From the NCBI GenBank assembly GCA_943737045.1, contig CALSFV010000217.1:682001-746000 (forward strand): 64,000 bases of DNA. Direction: 5' to 3'. This document shows, piece by piece, positions 25,661 to 45,416 of the stretch. Origin of the DNA: Parapristionchus giblindavisi (lineage: Eukaryota > Nematoda > Chromadorea > Rhabditida > Diplogasteridae). The notes under the pieces are model-generated. The model did not search any database. It was not told the DNA's origin and saw only the letters and a list, made by a program, of their open reading frames with translations. The position numbers and the translations under genes were made by a program. Numbering within the stretch: position 1 is the first letter of the stretch; each line of letters starts with the position of its first letter.

Positions 25661-28600
25661 CTATTGATCCAAATCTGTGTGAATGTTGACGAGTTTTGCG
25701 AGACGTTCGCCGATTCCTGAATTCGCTTTCTTCTCCGACCGTTCAGCGAGTAGAGATCTAAAATGAAAACATTACAGGGTGTCCATAGAGTGGTGCACGG
25801 ATAATCCCATGTGTATTTTTTAAACGAAAGAATCGATAAGCTAAGATGGGCTAAGATTCGATAAGAATCGATTATAGAATTGATACAAATTGATTCGTAT
25901 GAGCAACTTTCTACTTCGAATACTGACAGTCTATTATATATATTCTACTGATATTCTAGGCAATCAATAATGGTACAGTACTTCGCCAGTAGTGCATTGT
26001 CCCTTGTACCCGTCTTCAGGCATGCGTTGATCAGTGTTAGCGTCCAGATGTCGTTCTGTAATTATTGATTATTGATTGATTGAATCTTATAGACATACAC
26101 TTTTAAAATAAAATAAAACACGTATAAAAAGTAGGAACCTGAGCATTGCTCCCCGTAAGACCGTAAGTTGCTTTTATGGCCGAGAGATGTTCCACTGCCT
26201 GAAAAGTGTACTTTTAAAATTATATTAAACAAACACATCAGCGAAATATAATCGTAGAAATACTTCATATTATCCATTCACAGAGGTCAAAGGCTATCGA
26301 TCAAAAAAGTTCAAAGTTCAAAGATCAAAGATCAAACCTTCGCGTATTCTCCTTCGGCATAAGCCAGCATACCCTCACATAGATTCATTCCAATCTGTTC
26401 AGAGACTCGATGATTGAACGTAGGACGACCAGATCTGAAAAACAGAAACAGATAATGACTATGATGTCGTAATAGTTTGAAACTTCTTTTTGAATGCATT
26501 GGCATGCTGGCAGTCTCGGTATTCGTAATTTACTATCGTCTTAAATTAATATGGAGGATGCAATATTAAGTATATGATTATATTATTAAATGAACAGTGA
26601 CCACGCAAAAAATCAAAGCCAGGCAGCATTTCTATTTATTATGTAGAGATTGAAACATATTCGGCACAAGGACTACAATAAGAAGCAAAATGCTATTATT
26701 ATCAATATTTTTATGTGTAACTTACGTTATGAAATTCCTCAGCGAACCAGTTAGCTCTTGCGCTTGTTCCAACTGAATTTAATATTTTTCGCCATTTTCA
26801 ATCAATAAATTCTACCGTACCTTGCCATTTCGTTGTAGGATATAGGCGTAGTGGGCATCGGATGCTGCGAGGCAATGATCATGAATGTGAGATGACATAT
26901 CAGGAATTTCAGTCCATCTGAAATTGATAAATAATATAATCGATATATCTGTATTTTATCCAAGTCAACATGTTATTTGTCTATAGTTCGCATCGTTCGA
27001 ATAAGTTGTAACAAATTAGAAAGAAATTATTTAAACAATAAGCGAAATTCACGCTGTGGATATTTTAGAGAAAAGAGATAATTGTTCGAAATATGTATCA
27101 TGGAGAAACCATACAAAAGATGTGCGATAAATAAAATAATACCTCTTCCCCACATCTACTCCTTCCAATTCCAGCCTCCACAGTAGGGAAGCCGCATCGA
27201 TGGTGGCTAGAGGAGATGCAGTGCCCAGGGCGGAAGTTCGAGGAAAAATTTCCCTTAAAAGATCAAAGATCAAATTCTATGATCAATGATCGAGTTAATT
27301 AGAGCTAATCTAACCATTCTACCCTGAAAATAAGGACTAAACCATAGAGAGATCAATCGCTAATTTCGCAAAACTAACGCACTTATCAAATATCGTAAGC
27401 GCACTCTCGAAGTCGCCCTCTTCCACGTATGGTAGTGCACTGTGCCAGTAGGTGTGATTGGCGAACCAGCTTGACTGAAATGCAAAGATCGAAGATCATT
27501 TAATCTACTAGAATAGCCATTTCAGACGTCTTGGCTGAATACCAAGACCCCAATAACCAAATCTGTAAATAGTAGTTAAGTAAGATCAAAGATCAAAGAT
27601 CGATTGTCCTAAAACTTACTCCCCATTCTTGTACCGTTCCCTCCAGGAAGGTTCGCTCATCCTTCGTTCTTCCCGTCATTTCCATAACGTGAGCGAGAGC
27701 GTGCGTTGCCCAGGCATCTTTGCCGTTCTCTCGAAGAGCCTATATTATAGAATTTAAAATGTCCGAACAATACAAATTCCGATATTTGCCGCGCAATACT
27801 CAGACTCCGCCCACTTCTTCACGCGACATACCTTTTTCTCTTATTTTATCGAATTTTATGGCGTTTCCTCATCATGTCACAGGACTTTCAATAAAAATTA
27901 AATTATATGCATTGAAAAAACGTTCGAAAAAACCTTCCGAAAATTTGTGCGTTTTTCTCAACGGTGGAGAAGTTTACTGTATTCGGCATTTGGCGCGGTG
28001 TGTGCAAAACTTTTGTAATTCTATAATAACAGATTACGGTAGAATAAATAATTCAATTGTAACCGTGCCAAACCCTGTGTACTTTAGTTCTTGGTAATCA
28101 AATACTGTGACTTAGTTGTTACAGTTCTCTTCGCTTCTTCTTATTTAATCATTATTACTGTACAATGATTTTTTTAAACTGTTCATTAATTTGAAAGATG
28201 CGATAAATGTTTATTATATTATAATAGAGATCAGGGATCTAACATCACAGATAAATATCAAGGAACAAGGAAAGATTGTCAAAGATCAAAGATCATCTCC
28301 TGAAGAAGCTATCAGTGATAACTGAATAAAGAAAAGGGGAATAGGACACAGACGAAGCAATAATATGTATCTGATGCGATGGATTTCTATTAGAGAGTAT
28401 TGCCAGATCGCAGCGATTCAAATTAGTTATGAGTGTTCTTTTTTTTAATACAGGAGTATGAAAGAGAATACAGTTCCACTGTATCGTTATAAGCAAGGTT
28501 TTTTTTAAATTTATTTATTATTTTCACCTCTTCCAATATTTGGAATAAGTACTAAGCACTTTTACAAATAATTTATGAAATCAATAAATCCACTGACCAA

Positions 28601-31284
28601 TCTCGCGTGTTCCTCGGCCTTGTCGAACTCTCCACACTCTTCCAATCCGAAAGCATACATACCGTGGAGGAAACTGAAATTGAAAATCAATATTTCAACG
28701 AATACTGCTAACGGGAATTGTAATTGACCATGGCAGAGGTTCAAAAACTTAAAAGGCGCATCCCGATATAAACTGACACACTCCGCTCTGGTAAAGCTCT
28801 CGCTTTCTTTGCTAATGAGAGAGTGTGAGAGATAATTACCTCTTCAGAGGGTCGCTACTCTTCCAGTGAGGTAGTACTCGAGCGATGCCATCCTAAAATA
28901 ATATAATACACTACTTACAGCACATTTATTCATTCACCACTGCCTACAAAGTCAAGATACTCAAAAATCACCACAGTGCAAACAATAAATTTTAACAAGT
29001 CATATTCTGGTTTCTTGAGATCCACAAAAGGCAAGAAAATATGCTCATCTAATGTTACAGAGTAAATTAACGAAAAAAAATGTACAATAAAATAAAACGT
29101 CTAAACATTCACCCTCTTTTCTCGTGCGTTGCCCGTAAAGAAGTAGGACTCGTGGGAGAATTTGACCGCCATGAGATCATTCGGATACTCGCGAAGGATG
29201 TCCTCCCACGTTGACTGGGCCTCGTCGAAGAAACTGAATTACAAAACATTTCAACATTTGTCTTTTTGTAGTAATAATAGTGAAAATATTTATATTATTA
29301 GCATATCATATGCACCGGGCGCTTCGTATGATTACACGGTAATTGTTTTTTTAAACGTTTCATAGTTCCTGAAACCGCAGCACAAATGCAAAACGATCGG
29401 TCCCCGCGTCCTCAGAGGTCTACTCTACCGTACCCTTAGGTCCAACTCTACCGTACCCTATGGATAAAATCTACCGTACCCTCAGGATAAACTTTACTGT
29501 ACGCTCAGCGATCTACCCTTCCGTACCCTATGAATAAACTCTATCGTACCCTCTGGACTAACTCTACCGTACCCTCTGGACCACAACGTTGACGCTTTCA
29601 GATGTTTTCGCTCACGGTCATTGATTGTGGTTGATTCTTCGGTGAACTTCTCGCAATCCTCGATCGCTTGCCTGAAATAATCTAATGAATAGGCAGAAAA
29701 AGCGATAACTTTTTAATGAAGCTGATGATTCTGTAAAGGTCCACCCGATCACATTTTCTACGCTTACTTTGTGTTCTTATTAACAATTGTAAAGATTAAA
29801 GACACTCCAGATTCACTGGCTAATTTTATATGTAGACAATAAAAAACACCAAACAGAATATGCTTGATTGAGATGGCAGAGATTAGAGGAGTTTAGCTCG
29901 TAGAATAGAAGAAAGCTCACTTGAACGTCTCATCGGTTTCCATTGATCGTGCCCCACTGAACGCTTGGAAGCTCATCAAAAGAGCACGAGTGAGAGCTGC
30001 CATTTGAAAGGGTAAATTATGTATTTTTAAAACAACAAAAAAGAAGTGAACACGTAACAGTGACATTTTTTTAAACATTTTTAATGCATTTCTCCTCATT
30101 TCATATATCATCACGTCGGATTCCACCAAAAATGATTTATGCTCACAAGTGAACAAAATATTCAATATGCTCAGCTATGTTTCATACGTATTGCATTCAG
30201 GGTGATCACTGCGAAATAGCAATCTGTCAGTATTTGGTGAGGCGAAAATTAATATTGTATTGTCCGTATAGAATTTACTTGCATACGAAAATGACAAATA
30301 GTCATTGCGGACGCTCTCGTACAAAGAAAACAAGAGATTTTTATACGCTCGATACCTGCATCAGGATCGGCCGCTTGTAAGTCAGCGAGGATCTTGCCCA
30401 TTCCTCCGAGTTCTTCGCAGTCTCTGAACGATTATTAACTGAAACGTAAGGCACTACCTCATAGTGACCTTTATGTAGTTTGGATTTAATCATAATGTAG
30501 TTGTTATTTTAACCGTGGTTACTAAAGGCACACCTTGAGCTAATTCTACTCTCCGCTCTGGCAACGTTCTCTCGTAAACAAATAAAGCGAGAGAGTGTGG
30601 CCCGAGCGGAGAATTTGGGCCATTAAACTTATCTCACCTCCACGACACGATCATTCTCACCACACAATCGAGCAGTTTGGCACTCTCGTTGGACGGTGTC
30701 GTGAGACGAAGACCACACGCATCCCAACCCTGAGAGATCAAAGATCAAAGATCAAAGATTAAACATCAAAGATCAAAGTTACTTAGTATCGCGGTCTTTC
30801 ATGAGAGATTTCACTCACATATCGGTAAACGCTTCTTTTTTTTCGTAAATATCTTATTCGCGTGTGGCCTAGCGAGAGCACAGCTATTTTGATCTTTTGA
30901 TCTCTATTCGCAACGCGCGCCTATATTGCACGTAGTGTACGCGTACTTTCACTAGAACTATGCGAGAAAGGGCGCAGAACTCTAAAACGCACTCGGTCTC
31001 TTCACTTCGTTAAAGGCACGCCCGAGGTAATTTCGAACTCCGTTCTGGCTACACTCTCTCGCCTTCTGTGCCAACGAGAGAGTATAGCCAGAGCGGAGTG
31101 TACAATTAGCTGATGGTGTGTCTTTAATGGTAGTTCTCGCTTTAGTGGTTCTTCTAGAGAGATAATGATGTGGATAATGAGGTAAGAAATTATCGTTAAA
31201 TGACTCCGGTAAGGATTAGGTTAAAAATTATCACTAAATGACTCGTACCGCTAGGTCTCGCAGGTTCTCACCGCACCAAGACAT
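25661..31284 (-). CDS. Tetratricopeptide repeat protein 38-like (copy A)
   Basis: Seventeen exons join in phase: 31284-31249, 30729-30638, 30423-30356, 29996-29921, 29671-29573, 29233-29113, 28892-28840, 28673-28598, 27739-27620, 27474-27383, 27253-27143, 26917-26821, 26772-26726, 26434-26338, 26198-26139, 26055-25982 and 25757-25661, encoding 471 aa, close to the usual TTC38 length of about 470. Diagnostic stretches include LTTPSNESAKLLD near the start, LREYPNDLMAVKFSHESYFF, HGMYAFGLEECGEFDKAEEH, DAWATHALAHVMEM, LLWRLELEGVDVGKR and LTGSNAQ near the C-terminus. TTC38 is a helical, TPR-type solenoid protein, presumably soluble; its biochemical role is not established. There is no signal peptide. 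Introns hold several M1 MITEs, a 23-bp minisatellite and GATCAAA repeats. The paralogous copy B lies directly upstream on the same strand. Confidence 0.92.
26312..26336. repeat. GATCAAA heptamer run beside a donor site
   Basis: Starts one base inside the intron after exon 14 of copy A. Comparable runs adjoin splice sites at about 27259-27272, 27582-27603 and 30733-30780 in the same gene, and there is one deep in the intron at 28276-28294. Confidence 0.8.
28768..28835. mobile_element. Decayed TTAA-type MITE (M1)
   Basis: CACACTCCGCTCTGGTAAAG followed by CTCTCGCTTTC and the GAGAGAGTGTGAGAG complement. It sits within 5 bp of the donor of exon 7 of TTC38-like copy A. Confidence 0.55.
29407..29580. 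repeat. 23-bp minisatellite overlapping a 5' splice site
   Basis: Seven units (sense strand consensus GTCCAGAGGGTACGGTAGAGTTT with variation) have their GTAC core at 29430, 29453, 29476, 29499, 29523, 29546 and 29569, a spacing of 23 or 24 bp. The first unit on the gene strand includes the end of exon 5 and its GTACGG donor. Confidence 0.85.
30526..30622. mobile_element. TTAA-type MITE (M1) beside exon 2 of copy A
   Basis: AGGCACACCTTGAGCTAATT at the left; the right end is followed by TTAA at 30623-30626. Its right edge is 12 bp from the exon 2 donor. Confidence 0.75.
31014..31123. mobile_element. TTAA-flanked MITE (M1)
   Basis: A well preserved 110-bp copy with TTAA at 31010-31013 and 31124-31127, ends AGGCACGCCCGAGGTAATTT and its complement, and a hairpin tip CTCTCTCGCC/CGAGAGAG. 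It lies in intron 1 of copy A. Confidence 0.85.
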
Positions 31285-32265
31285 CGTCGAGAGCGTAGAA
31301 TCTTCCGCTTACAATTAGTTGTCAACTGAAATATGACAAAAGATCATTAGTAGTCTTAAACTTGGAAAGAAACGTGAACAATATTCGAAAGTAATGAAGG
31401 GGAAAGAAGCAAGAGAAAAGAGTGAGAGTAAAGAGTCTTTCTTATCATGTCTTTGCACGATTTTGAACGACTTTGCATCGTGATTAAGCAGAAATAGCAG
31501 TGAAGCACCAAAAAACAGAAGAAGAAAAAGCACTAGAGCAAGTGTGCTAGAGATCTCTGGGAGGAGAGAGAACAGAGAAGAGGGTGGAAGGGGGTAAACA
31601 AGCATGTGCAGAGTGTGTCAGACAACTATAGACGCAAAAAGCACGTGACACGAGGGATGTATCAAGCACGGACCTCAAAGTCCTTTGTAAAATTATTGAG
31701 CAACGGCAATGTAATAACGTAATATTGAACGAAAATGTCTTCAATGGCGCGCAACGTCCTTTCTATAATATGGGCGCGTGCTACACGCGACGGGTTTGAA
31801 CGGGCGGCGGAGGAGCTGAGAAAGGGGCGTGGCCTGGCTAGGGATGTTGCGCAATGGCTCGTATACTCATTGAGGACCCGCATTGCTTGTCCGCAATGAT
31901 TATAGGAACAATTGCGGGCCCGCAACCGGCAACTCGAATAGCCAATTCTAGTAGAAAACCAATAGAAATGAAAATTAAATGAATAGAAAATAGAAAATAG
32001 AAAAGAATAGAAACAATAAAAGAATAAAGATAATAATAGAAAATAAGAATGAACAGAAAAGAAAAATGAAGGGATGTAGTCTGGGCTTTTATACTAGGCT
32101 CATGCGGATCTCTGATTCATTGGAGAGGCACACAATTGGAAAGTGTGCCTGTCGAGAGGCGCACAATTGTGCGCCTATCTTCTAGTCTTGTAAGGGAAAA
32201 GTGTGCCTCCATACATTGCAATTAGACATAGCGGCCGAAACACCATATGGTGCATTATTAGCTAA
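31285..32265. other. Spacer between the two TTC38-like genes, proximal part
   Basis: 31370-31600 is purine-rich on the + strand. 31845-31930 carries inverted GCGGGCCCGC/GCAATG motifs like those at 2.2 kb. 32115-32215 holds short inverted strings (GCACACAATTG and GCGCACAATTGTGCGC). Promoter elements of copy A presumably lie here but none is evident. Confidence 0.4.
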
Positions 32266-32363
32266 GGTGGTGTTACATTTTCAAAACGTGCGCACGCCGT
32301 AACCTCTTCCGCCGCGTCTCCGTCGTTACGGCGTGCGCACGTTTTGAAAAATGTAACACCGCC
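32266..32363. mobile_element. TWA-target MITE (M3), Harbinger-like
   Basis: Ends GGTGGTGTTACATTTTCAAA and the inverse of GGCGGTGTTACATTTTTCAA, flanked by TAA at 32263-32265 and 32364-32366. The core GTGCGCACGCCGTAAC is inverted. A 3-bp TWA duplication is the PIF/Harbinger hallmark. Confidence 0.8.
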
Positions 32364-32841
32364 TAACCTATAATATTGTTTACTTTTACATTTAAAGTGC
32401 ATGCAAACCCATACTTATACATCTATTAATGTTATTAATTTAAGTTCAAATATCTTCAGTGAAACTTTTCCACGTTATTGATGTGCATTCGAAAGATTTT
32501 AATGAAATTTATACTGAAATTTATTATCAGTACAATACAAACATACTTCAACTGAAATTTTGAAGTTGAACAAACCGACAATTTAGGAATTTACAAGTAA
32601 TTTCTGTTCAAATTTACCCGAGTTTAGCTAAATACAACATAATTTAAAGAAGCGACCAAATACAGTGAGATCCTTCCCTCCCTCTCTCCGACCCCCTCGC
32701 CTAAACGTAATTCGCTCTATCTATTTATCACTTGTTGTCACATTTATTCAATGTATGATAAATGAAATTAATTAATTTACATAATGTATTCAGTAGGTTT
32801 ACAAATATACATAGAATAGATGGAGAGAACAAAATGTTCCA

Positions 32842-41164
<8,323 letters not shown>

Positions 41165-41312
41165 AATCGATCGTAGTCGATCTGGAATCAGAACCCTTGC
41201 ACAAAAAAAGCAAAGGAAGATAAGAGGAAGTGAAACGTGTAGGACACAAGGAAAGGTGTCAAAAGGGCCGAAGGTTACACGAGTGATAGGACGATCGACA
41301 GTGAGAGAGAAG

Positions 41313-41398
<86 letters not shown>

Positions 41399-42358
41399 AT
41401 TGATGGAGGAGGTAGAAACTATGATTCACATTGAGAGATATAGACAAAAAGGTGAAGAGAGAAGAAGAGAATGAGGAGAGGAACATAGAGTGGAACGAGA
41501 GATAAGAGAAGAAGGGCAATGGTGTGAATGAGAGAAAACGAGAGAGAGGGAGAGAAATTTGGACAGGAGCACGTTGTCAACTCTTCTCTTCTTCGATAAG
41601 ATATAAACTGTTATTTGTTATTTTGGCCCCATCTTCAATATGCCATTCCTATTTAATAGTGTATGCATGAAATATAGTTGGGAAAATATGCATGAACGAA
41701 AACACACTGAGAAAAAAAGTGTACTGCGCAGTGCACTTTTTTCTCTGGTCGTGGGCAAGGTCCAACGTGAATACAAAATAGTCCTATAGTATCTAAAGGG
41801 CTTACAAATCGATGTTTTTGTTGTATTTTTGTTGTATTTCTTGAAAACGAGCGCAATGGGCTATCAACCCCCAGACCCCTCCTTTAAAATCTGTTCACGA
41901 GCAAGTTTCATTGCATCTGATGTAGTTTCAATGGTGACGCGAGCTGGGGATGCTTGGATTAGCCCGGGACGCCCTTCAAGAGGCGGGACCACTCGGAAAA
42001 AAGTAAATAACAACACCCCCTGCGTCTTCGCAAGAACACTCCGAGGTGTTCTATGGAGAAGTAAACCTGTTCACTTTTACACCTTCTCTCTGAGTGTGTA
42101 CTAACAATATGTAAATCCCAAGCAGTTTCACGTAACAATTAACTCCGAGAGACACGTAGGGAGGATGTTTTGAATCTTCTTCTCTACCGATAAAAAACGT
42201 GTTCCTTTGACACATTTCAATGACACTTACATGCCACGCGTCAAGATTGATAACCCTGCCGAAACTAGTCGTTTTCAGTGGTTCGGTGTGTTTCGAAAAC
42301 AATCTTTGATGCACTTCTAATACATTGCAATATCAATGATGCACTACGGATATATTAA
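41165..42358. other. Spacer upstream of TTC38-like copy B
   Basis: It contains a (GA)n tract at 41302-41392 and GA-rich DNA to 41560, otherwise no supported gene. The promoter of copy B should lie here. Confidence 0.45.
41302..41392. repeat. (GA)n microsatellite
   Basis: Nearly pure GA dinucleotides interrupted by a few AAAG steps, followed by a G run at 41391-41398. Confidence 0.95.
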
Positions 42359-42449
42359 AAGTATACTCTTCGTTCTGACCACACTGTCTTGCAGACAAAT
42401 AAGGCGATAAGGTGTTGCCAGAACGGAGAACTATCTCGGAGTTTGTCTC
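42359..42449. mobile_element. Decayed TTAA-type MITE (M1)
   Basis: Left TTAA at 42355-42358, then a TATACTCTTCGTTCTGACC arm facing GTTGCCAGAACGGAGAACTA. It abuts the M2 element at 42458. Confidence 0.55.
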
Positions 42450-42457
42450 AAAGGATG

Positions 42458-42602
42458 GCACTAGGTCAAATGAGAACCGATGAATAATAACCGGCTGGAT
42501 GATAAGCATTTTCATATGAGAGAGAAGCGCCAATGAATAGACAAAGTATGCAAATGGTTATCATTCGGTTATTATTCATCGGTTCTCATTGGAACTAGTG
42601 CT
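42458..42602. mobile_element. GGCACTA-family MITE (M2) with 8-bp duplication
   Basis: Tips GGCACTAGGTC and (inverted) AGCACTAGTTC are flanked by a perfect CAAAGGAT at 42450-42457 and 42603-42610. An 8-bp duplication is the hAT-type hallmark. The arms GAGAACCGATGAATAATAAC pair with the complement at the other end. Confidence 0.8.
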
Positions 42603-42610
42603 CAAAGGAT

Positions 42611-43096
42611 TATTTCCCAGAGAATAGCGAAATATCGGGCGAAATGAGCAATTTGTGCAAAAACAGTGTGGAGTGGATGATTCATCCAAAATACGGAGAT
42701 AAATGGAAGAAACAAGACAAAGAAACTGCAAAAACATTGCTTACACTGCCAAACCTCCAAAGAAATCACATCTTATTGTGAAGCCAAACCCCGCGAACCA
42801 AACCGACGACAAACAGGTGCTTTTGGGTCTCATTGTCAGGTATGTAGGTAGCAAACTTCATTTCGATATAATGGTGTTCACATGAGAAGTTGAAAATTAC
42901 ATTTATCACAAATAATTTCAATGGATTGAACTGTGAATTACATACTTTTGTCTACATCGTTATCGTCCATCAGATGAACGATCTGTTGCGCGCGCAAAAC
43001 GCTTTATAGCTGCTTACCTATTAAAAAATATTTTCTCATCGCAAGTATATTGTTCCATTCATATACATGCATGGGACGTCTGCTAATGCCTAACTG
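42611..43096. other. Intergenic DNA
   Basis: No supported gene. A 60-codon ORF at 42703-42885 lacks recognisable features. Confidence 0.35.
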
Positions 43097-43232
43097 AGGC
43101 CGTATCCATGAACCATGAAATCAGTTTTCGCAATATTCACGTCGCCAGCGTAGTGGGAGGAGTTTTGGCAAACGCCTACGGTTGTGACGTCACCTTTGTT
43201 GGTAAACTTTTTGCCATCGTTCATGGATACCT
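43097..43232. mobile_element. AGGTATCC-family inverted-repeat element, copy 2
   Basis: Left end GTATCCATGAACCATG and right end CATCGTTCATGGATACCT; internal TTGTGACGTCACC as in the copy at 18965. Confidence 0.55.
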
Positions 43233-43404
43233 AGACTGACCTCACACCTAAATCGGCTGATGGTCAGTGTAGATGTAATATTAAGTGCACATCTTTCACA
43301 CAAACGGATTGTTTTATTCTGGTCAAAGAGCAATCAACCTTGTGTGCGAGTATGAGCGCTTGACAATGAATAATCGTTGATCCTTGATCTTTGATCTTTG
43401 ATCA

Positions 43405-45349
43405 CTATTTATCCTTCACCGGAGTGGTTTGCGCTTGAGCTTTCTTCTCGGCCTGCGCTTGGGCAGTTCGGTTCTTCAATTTAGTGATCCATCCTGAATT
43501 TTTCATAGTTATTAGACAGAGCTCTCCGCTCTGATAATGCTCTCTCGCTTTGTTCGTCTACGGGAGAGCATTGTCAGAGCGGAGCTCGAGGTGTGTCTTT
43601 AAAGGATCTAAAGGTGCATCTCTTCGAAGTAGTGGAGAAAAGAATAAAATTACGCGGCGAGGTTGCGTGTAAGAATGGAGAGCGTTCTCTGCTCTTTTGA
43701 AAGCAAATTTTGAAAGCAAAAAATGAGTGAAGCAATAATCAGTAATCAAGGTAATGAATCTCCTTACCCAGTGCCTTGACAACCTTGACGTGATACATTT
43801 CAATGATGGGCACCAGAGCGATAATCTCCTGAACCGTTTTAAATTAATTGATTTTTTAAAATTTTATATACCTCAAAAGCAGAAAAATATTTCACCAACC
43901 TTATAGTGCTCCTGCTTTCTGAGAGGCAGCTTGTGGGCAGCGGATAAAATCTATAAATGATCTTTGATCTTTTTGATCTTTTGATCTTTGATCTTTGATC
44001 TCTCACCACTTTGCACCATTCTTCGTACTGCTTAGTGGTCGCAGTCAGATCAGCCTTCACCGATGGAATCTCCATGTTTGTCTTGGAATCGATCAACTGA
44101 AATAAGATACTCTTTGACCCTTGATCTTTGATCAATGATCTTTGATCTTTGATCGTACATTGGCTTTCAGCTCATCCATCTTGTCTCGATATTGCTGAAC
44201 CGTGCGATAATCACGCTTGAGCTGAATTGCAAATTACAAAGAAATTTAAATATTTTTAAAAATACTTGTAGCAAAATTGAAATCAAATCCCAAATCAAGT
44301 AACTGTACTACTTGTCATTATTAGTGAGTAATTAGCACTTTAATAGATAGTTTTATTCATTTATTTATTTATTATCTAGAGAAACACTGCTTCTGAGATA
44401 TGTACTGTACAGTGAGCCTCTAAAGTTGGATCAAAATAAACGATTACCGATGCGTAATCGTTGGTAAGGAAGGTTCGCATGAAATGCATTCCAGCTCGAG
44501 CTTTAACCTGAACAATTCATCGTTTTAGCGAGTATTGTTCCCACGGATGGGCAGAGAGGGTTCGACTATTGAGTTTAAAATCGTGTTTGCAAGATCTTAT
44601 TTTTCGACTAAATAAAGTGAATAGTGAACCTGAAAGTCTCTGGTGGCCTCATAGGTGTTGTAGAGTGCATAGTCCGACGTCTTTCGCAGCTGAAAATATT
44701 TGATAAGTCAAATTGATGGTCGTGCAAATTTCATGTACAATATTCTGAACAATCGATGCTTTTTTCTACTACCATTCGAAAATAGTTTCTTCATAGGCTT
44801 TCCCTCCCCTGCCAAATTTTTAACATTCATCGCCATTTTGGGTGTATGAATATAGTTCCATAGATGATCGCAATATCCAAATGACGATCGATCGAGTTAA
44901 CTACCGTATGCTACAGTATGACTACAGTATACCTCTTCTCTTGCCCAGAGTTCGATCATGGGTGCGTACTCCTTCGATAGCATGTATGCGGGCGACTGCA
45001 TCGCGTCCTCGTCGACGCACTGAAAATGTATTTTGATCTTTAATCTTTGATCTTCGATCTTTGATCTTTGATCTTTGATCTTTGATCTCTCCTACATTCT
45101 GATCAGACACCGGATGGGGAACATTGGTCACGGACGGCTGCACGTACAGAAGGAAGCCCGCGTTGACCTCTTTGATCACAGCCTGTAGTTTGATCTTTGA
45201 TCTTTGATCTTTGATCTTTCAATCTGACATACAGCGTATTCTCTCCAGTCCTCCATAACTTTGACGACTTCACTGGGAATCTTGGTCTTCTCGACAACGG
45301 CATGACTCTGCTTGGTGCGAAACTTCAGACGTCCCCAGAATCCGCTCAT
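43405..45349 (-). CDS. 254-aa helical protein, probably BAR-domain-like
   Basis: Ten exons join in phase: 45349-45233, 45182-45096, 45019-44933, 44689-44630, 44507-44448, 44221-44159, 44096-44007, 43950-43900, 43828-43768 and 43493-43405, giving 254 aa. The start MSGFWGRLKFRTK follows a TTTCAG acceptor one base before the ATG, which looks like a spliced-leader site. The protein is almost entirely charged helix: stretches such as DYRTVQQYRDKMDELKAN, TTKQYEEWCKV and HKLPLRKQEHYKEII, with a lysine/glutamine-rich tail (KNRTAQAQAEKKAQAQTT). Length, an N-terminal amphipathic segment and long helices fit nematode BAR-type membrane-curving proteins, but no diagnostic residue proves it. Introns 1, 2, 6 and 7 consist almost entirely of GATCAAA heptamers. 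The start is well supported, the family only suggested. Confidence 0.85.
43515..43598. mobile_element. TTAA-type MITE (M1)
   Basis: CTCTCCGCTCTGATAATGCT facing GCATTGTCAGAGCGGAGCTC, right TTAA at 43599-43602; in the last intron of the BAR-like gene. Confidence 0.7.
43951..45232. repeat. Introns made of GATCAAA heptamer arrays
   Basis: Within this span four short introns of the BAR-like gene are almost pure heptamer on the gene strand: 45183-45232 (50 nt), 45020-45095 (76 nt), 44097-44158 (62 nt) and 43951-44006 (56 nt). Only the terminal splice signals differ. Another run begins directly after the stop codon at 43404. Confidence 0.9.
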
Positions 45350-45355
45350 TCTGAA
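45350..45355 (-). promoter_or_regulatory. Probable trans-splice acceptor
   Basis: TTTCAG (read on the minus strand) one base before the ATG of the BAR-like gene. No upstream exon was found, and the next 1.2 kb is a transposon-like palindrome. Confidence 0.55.
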
Positions 45356-45416
45356 ATGATTTATCTTTTATCTTTCGTCAATAAAGCGTTTTCATTATTT
45401 TTTAAATAATAAACTG

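Noticed and set aside
29407..29580. CRISPR-like or coding repeat
   Set aside because: A contiguous 23-bp minisatellite without spacers, in an intron.
41256..41519. Charged Arg-Glu repeat ORF and its Ser-Leu mirror
   Set aside because: Translation of a (GA)n tract.
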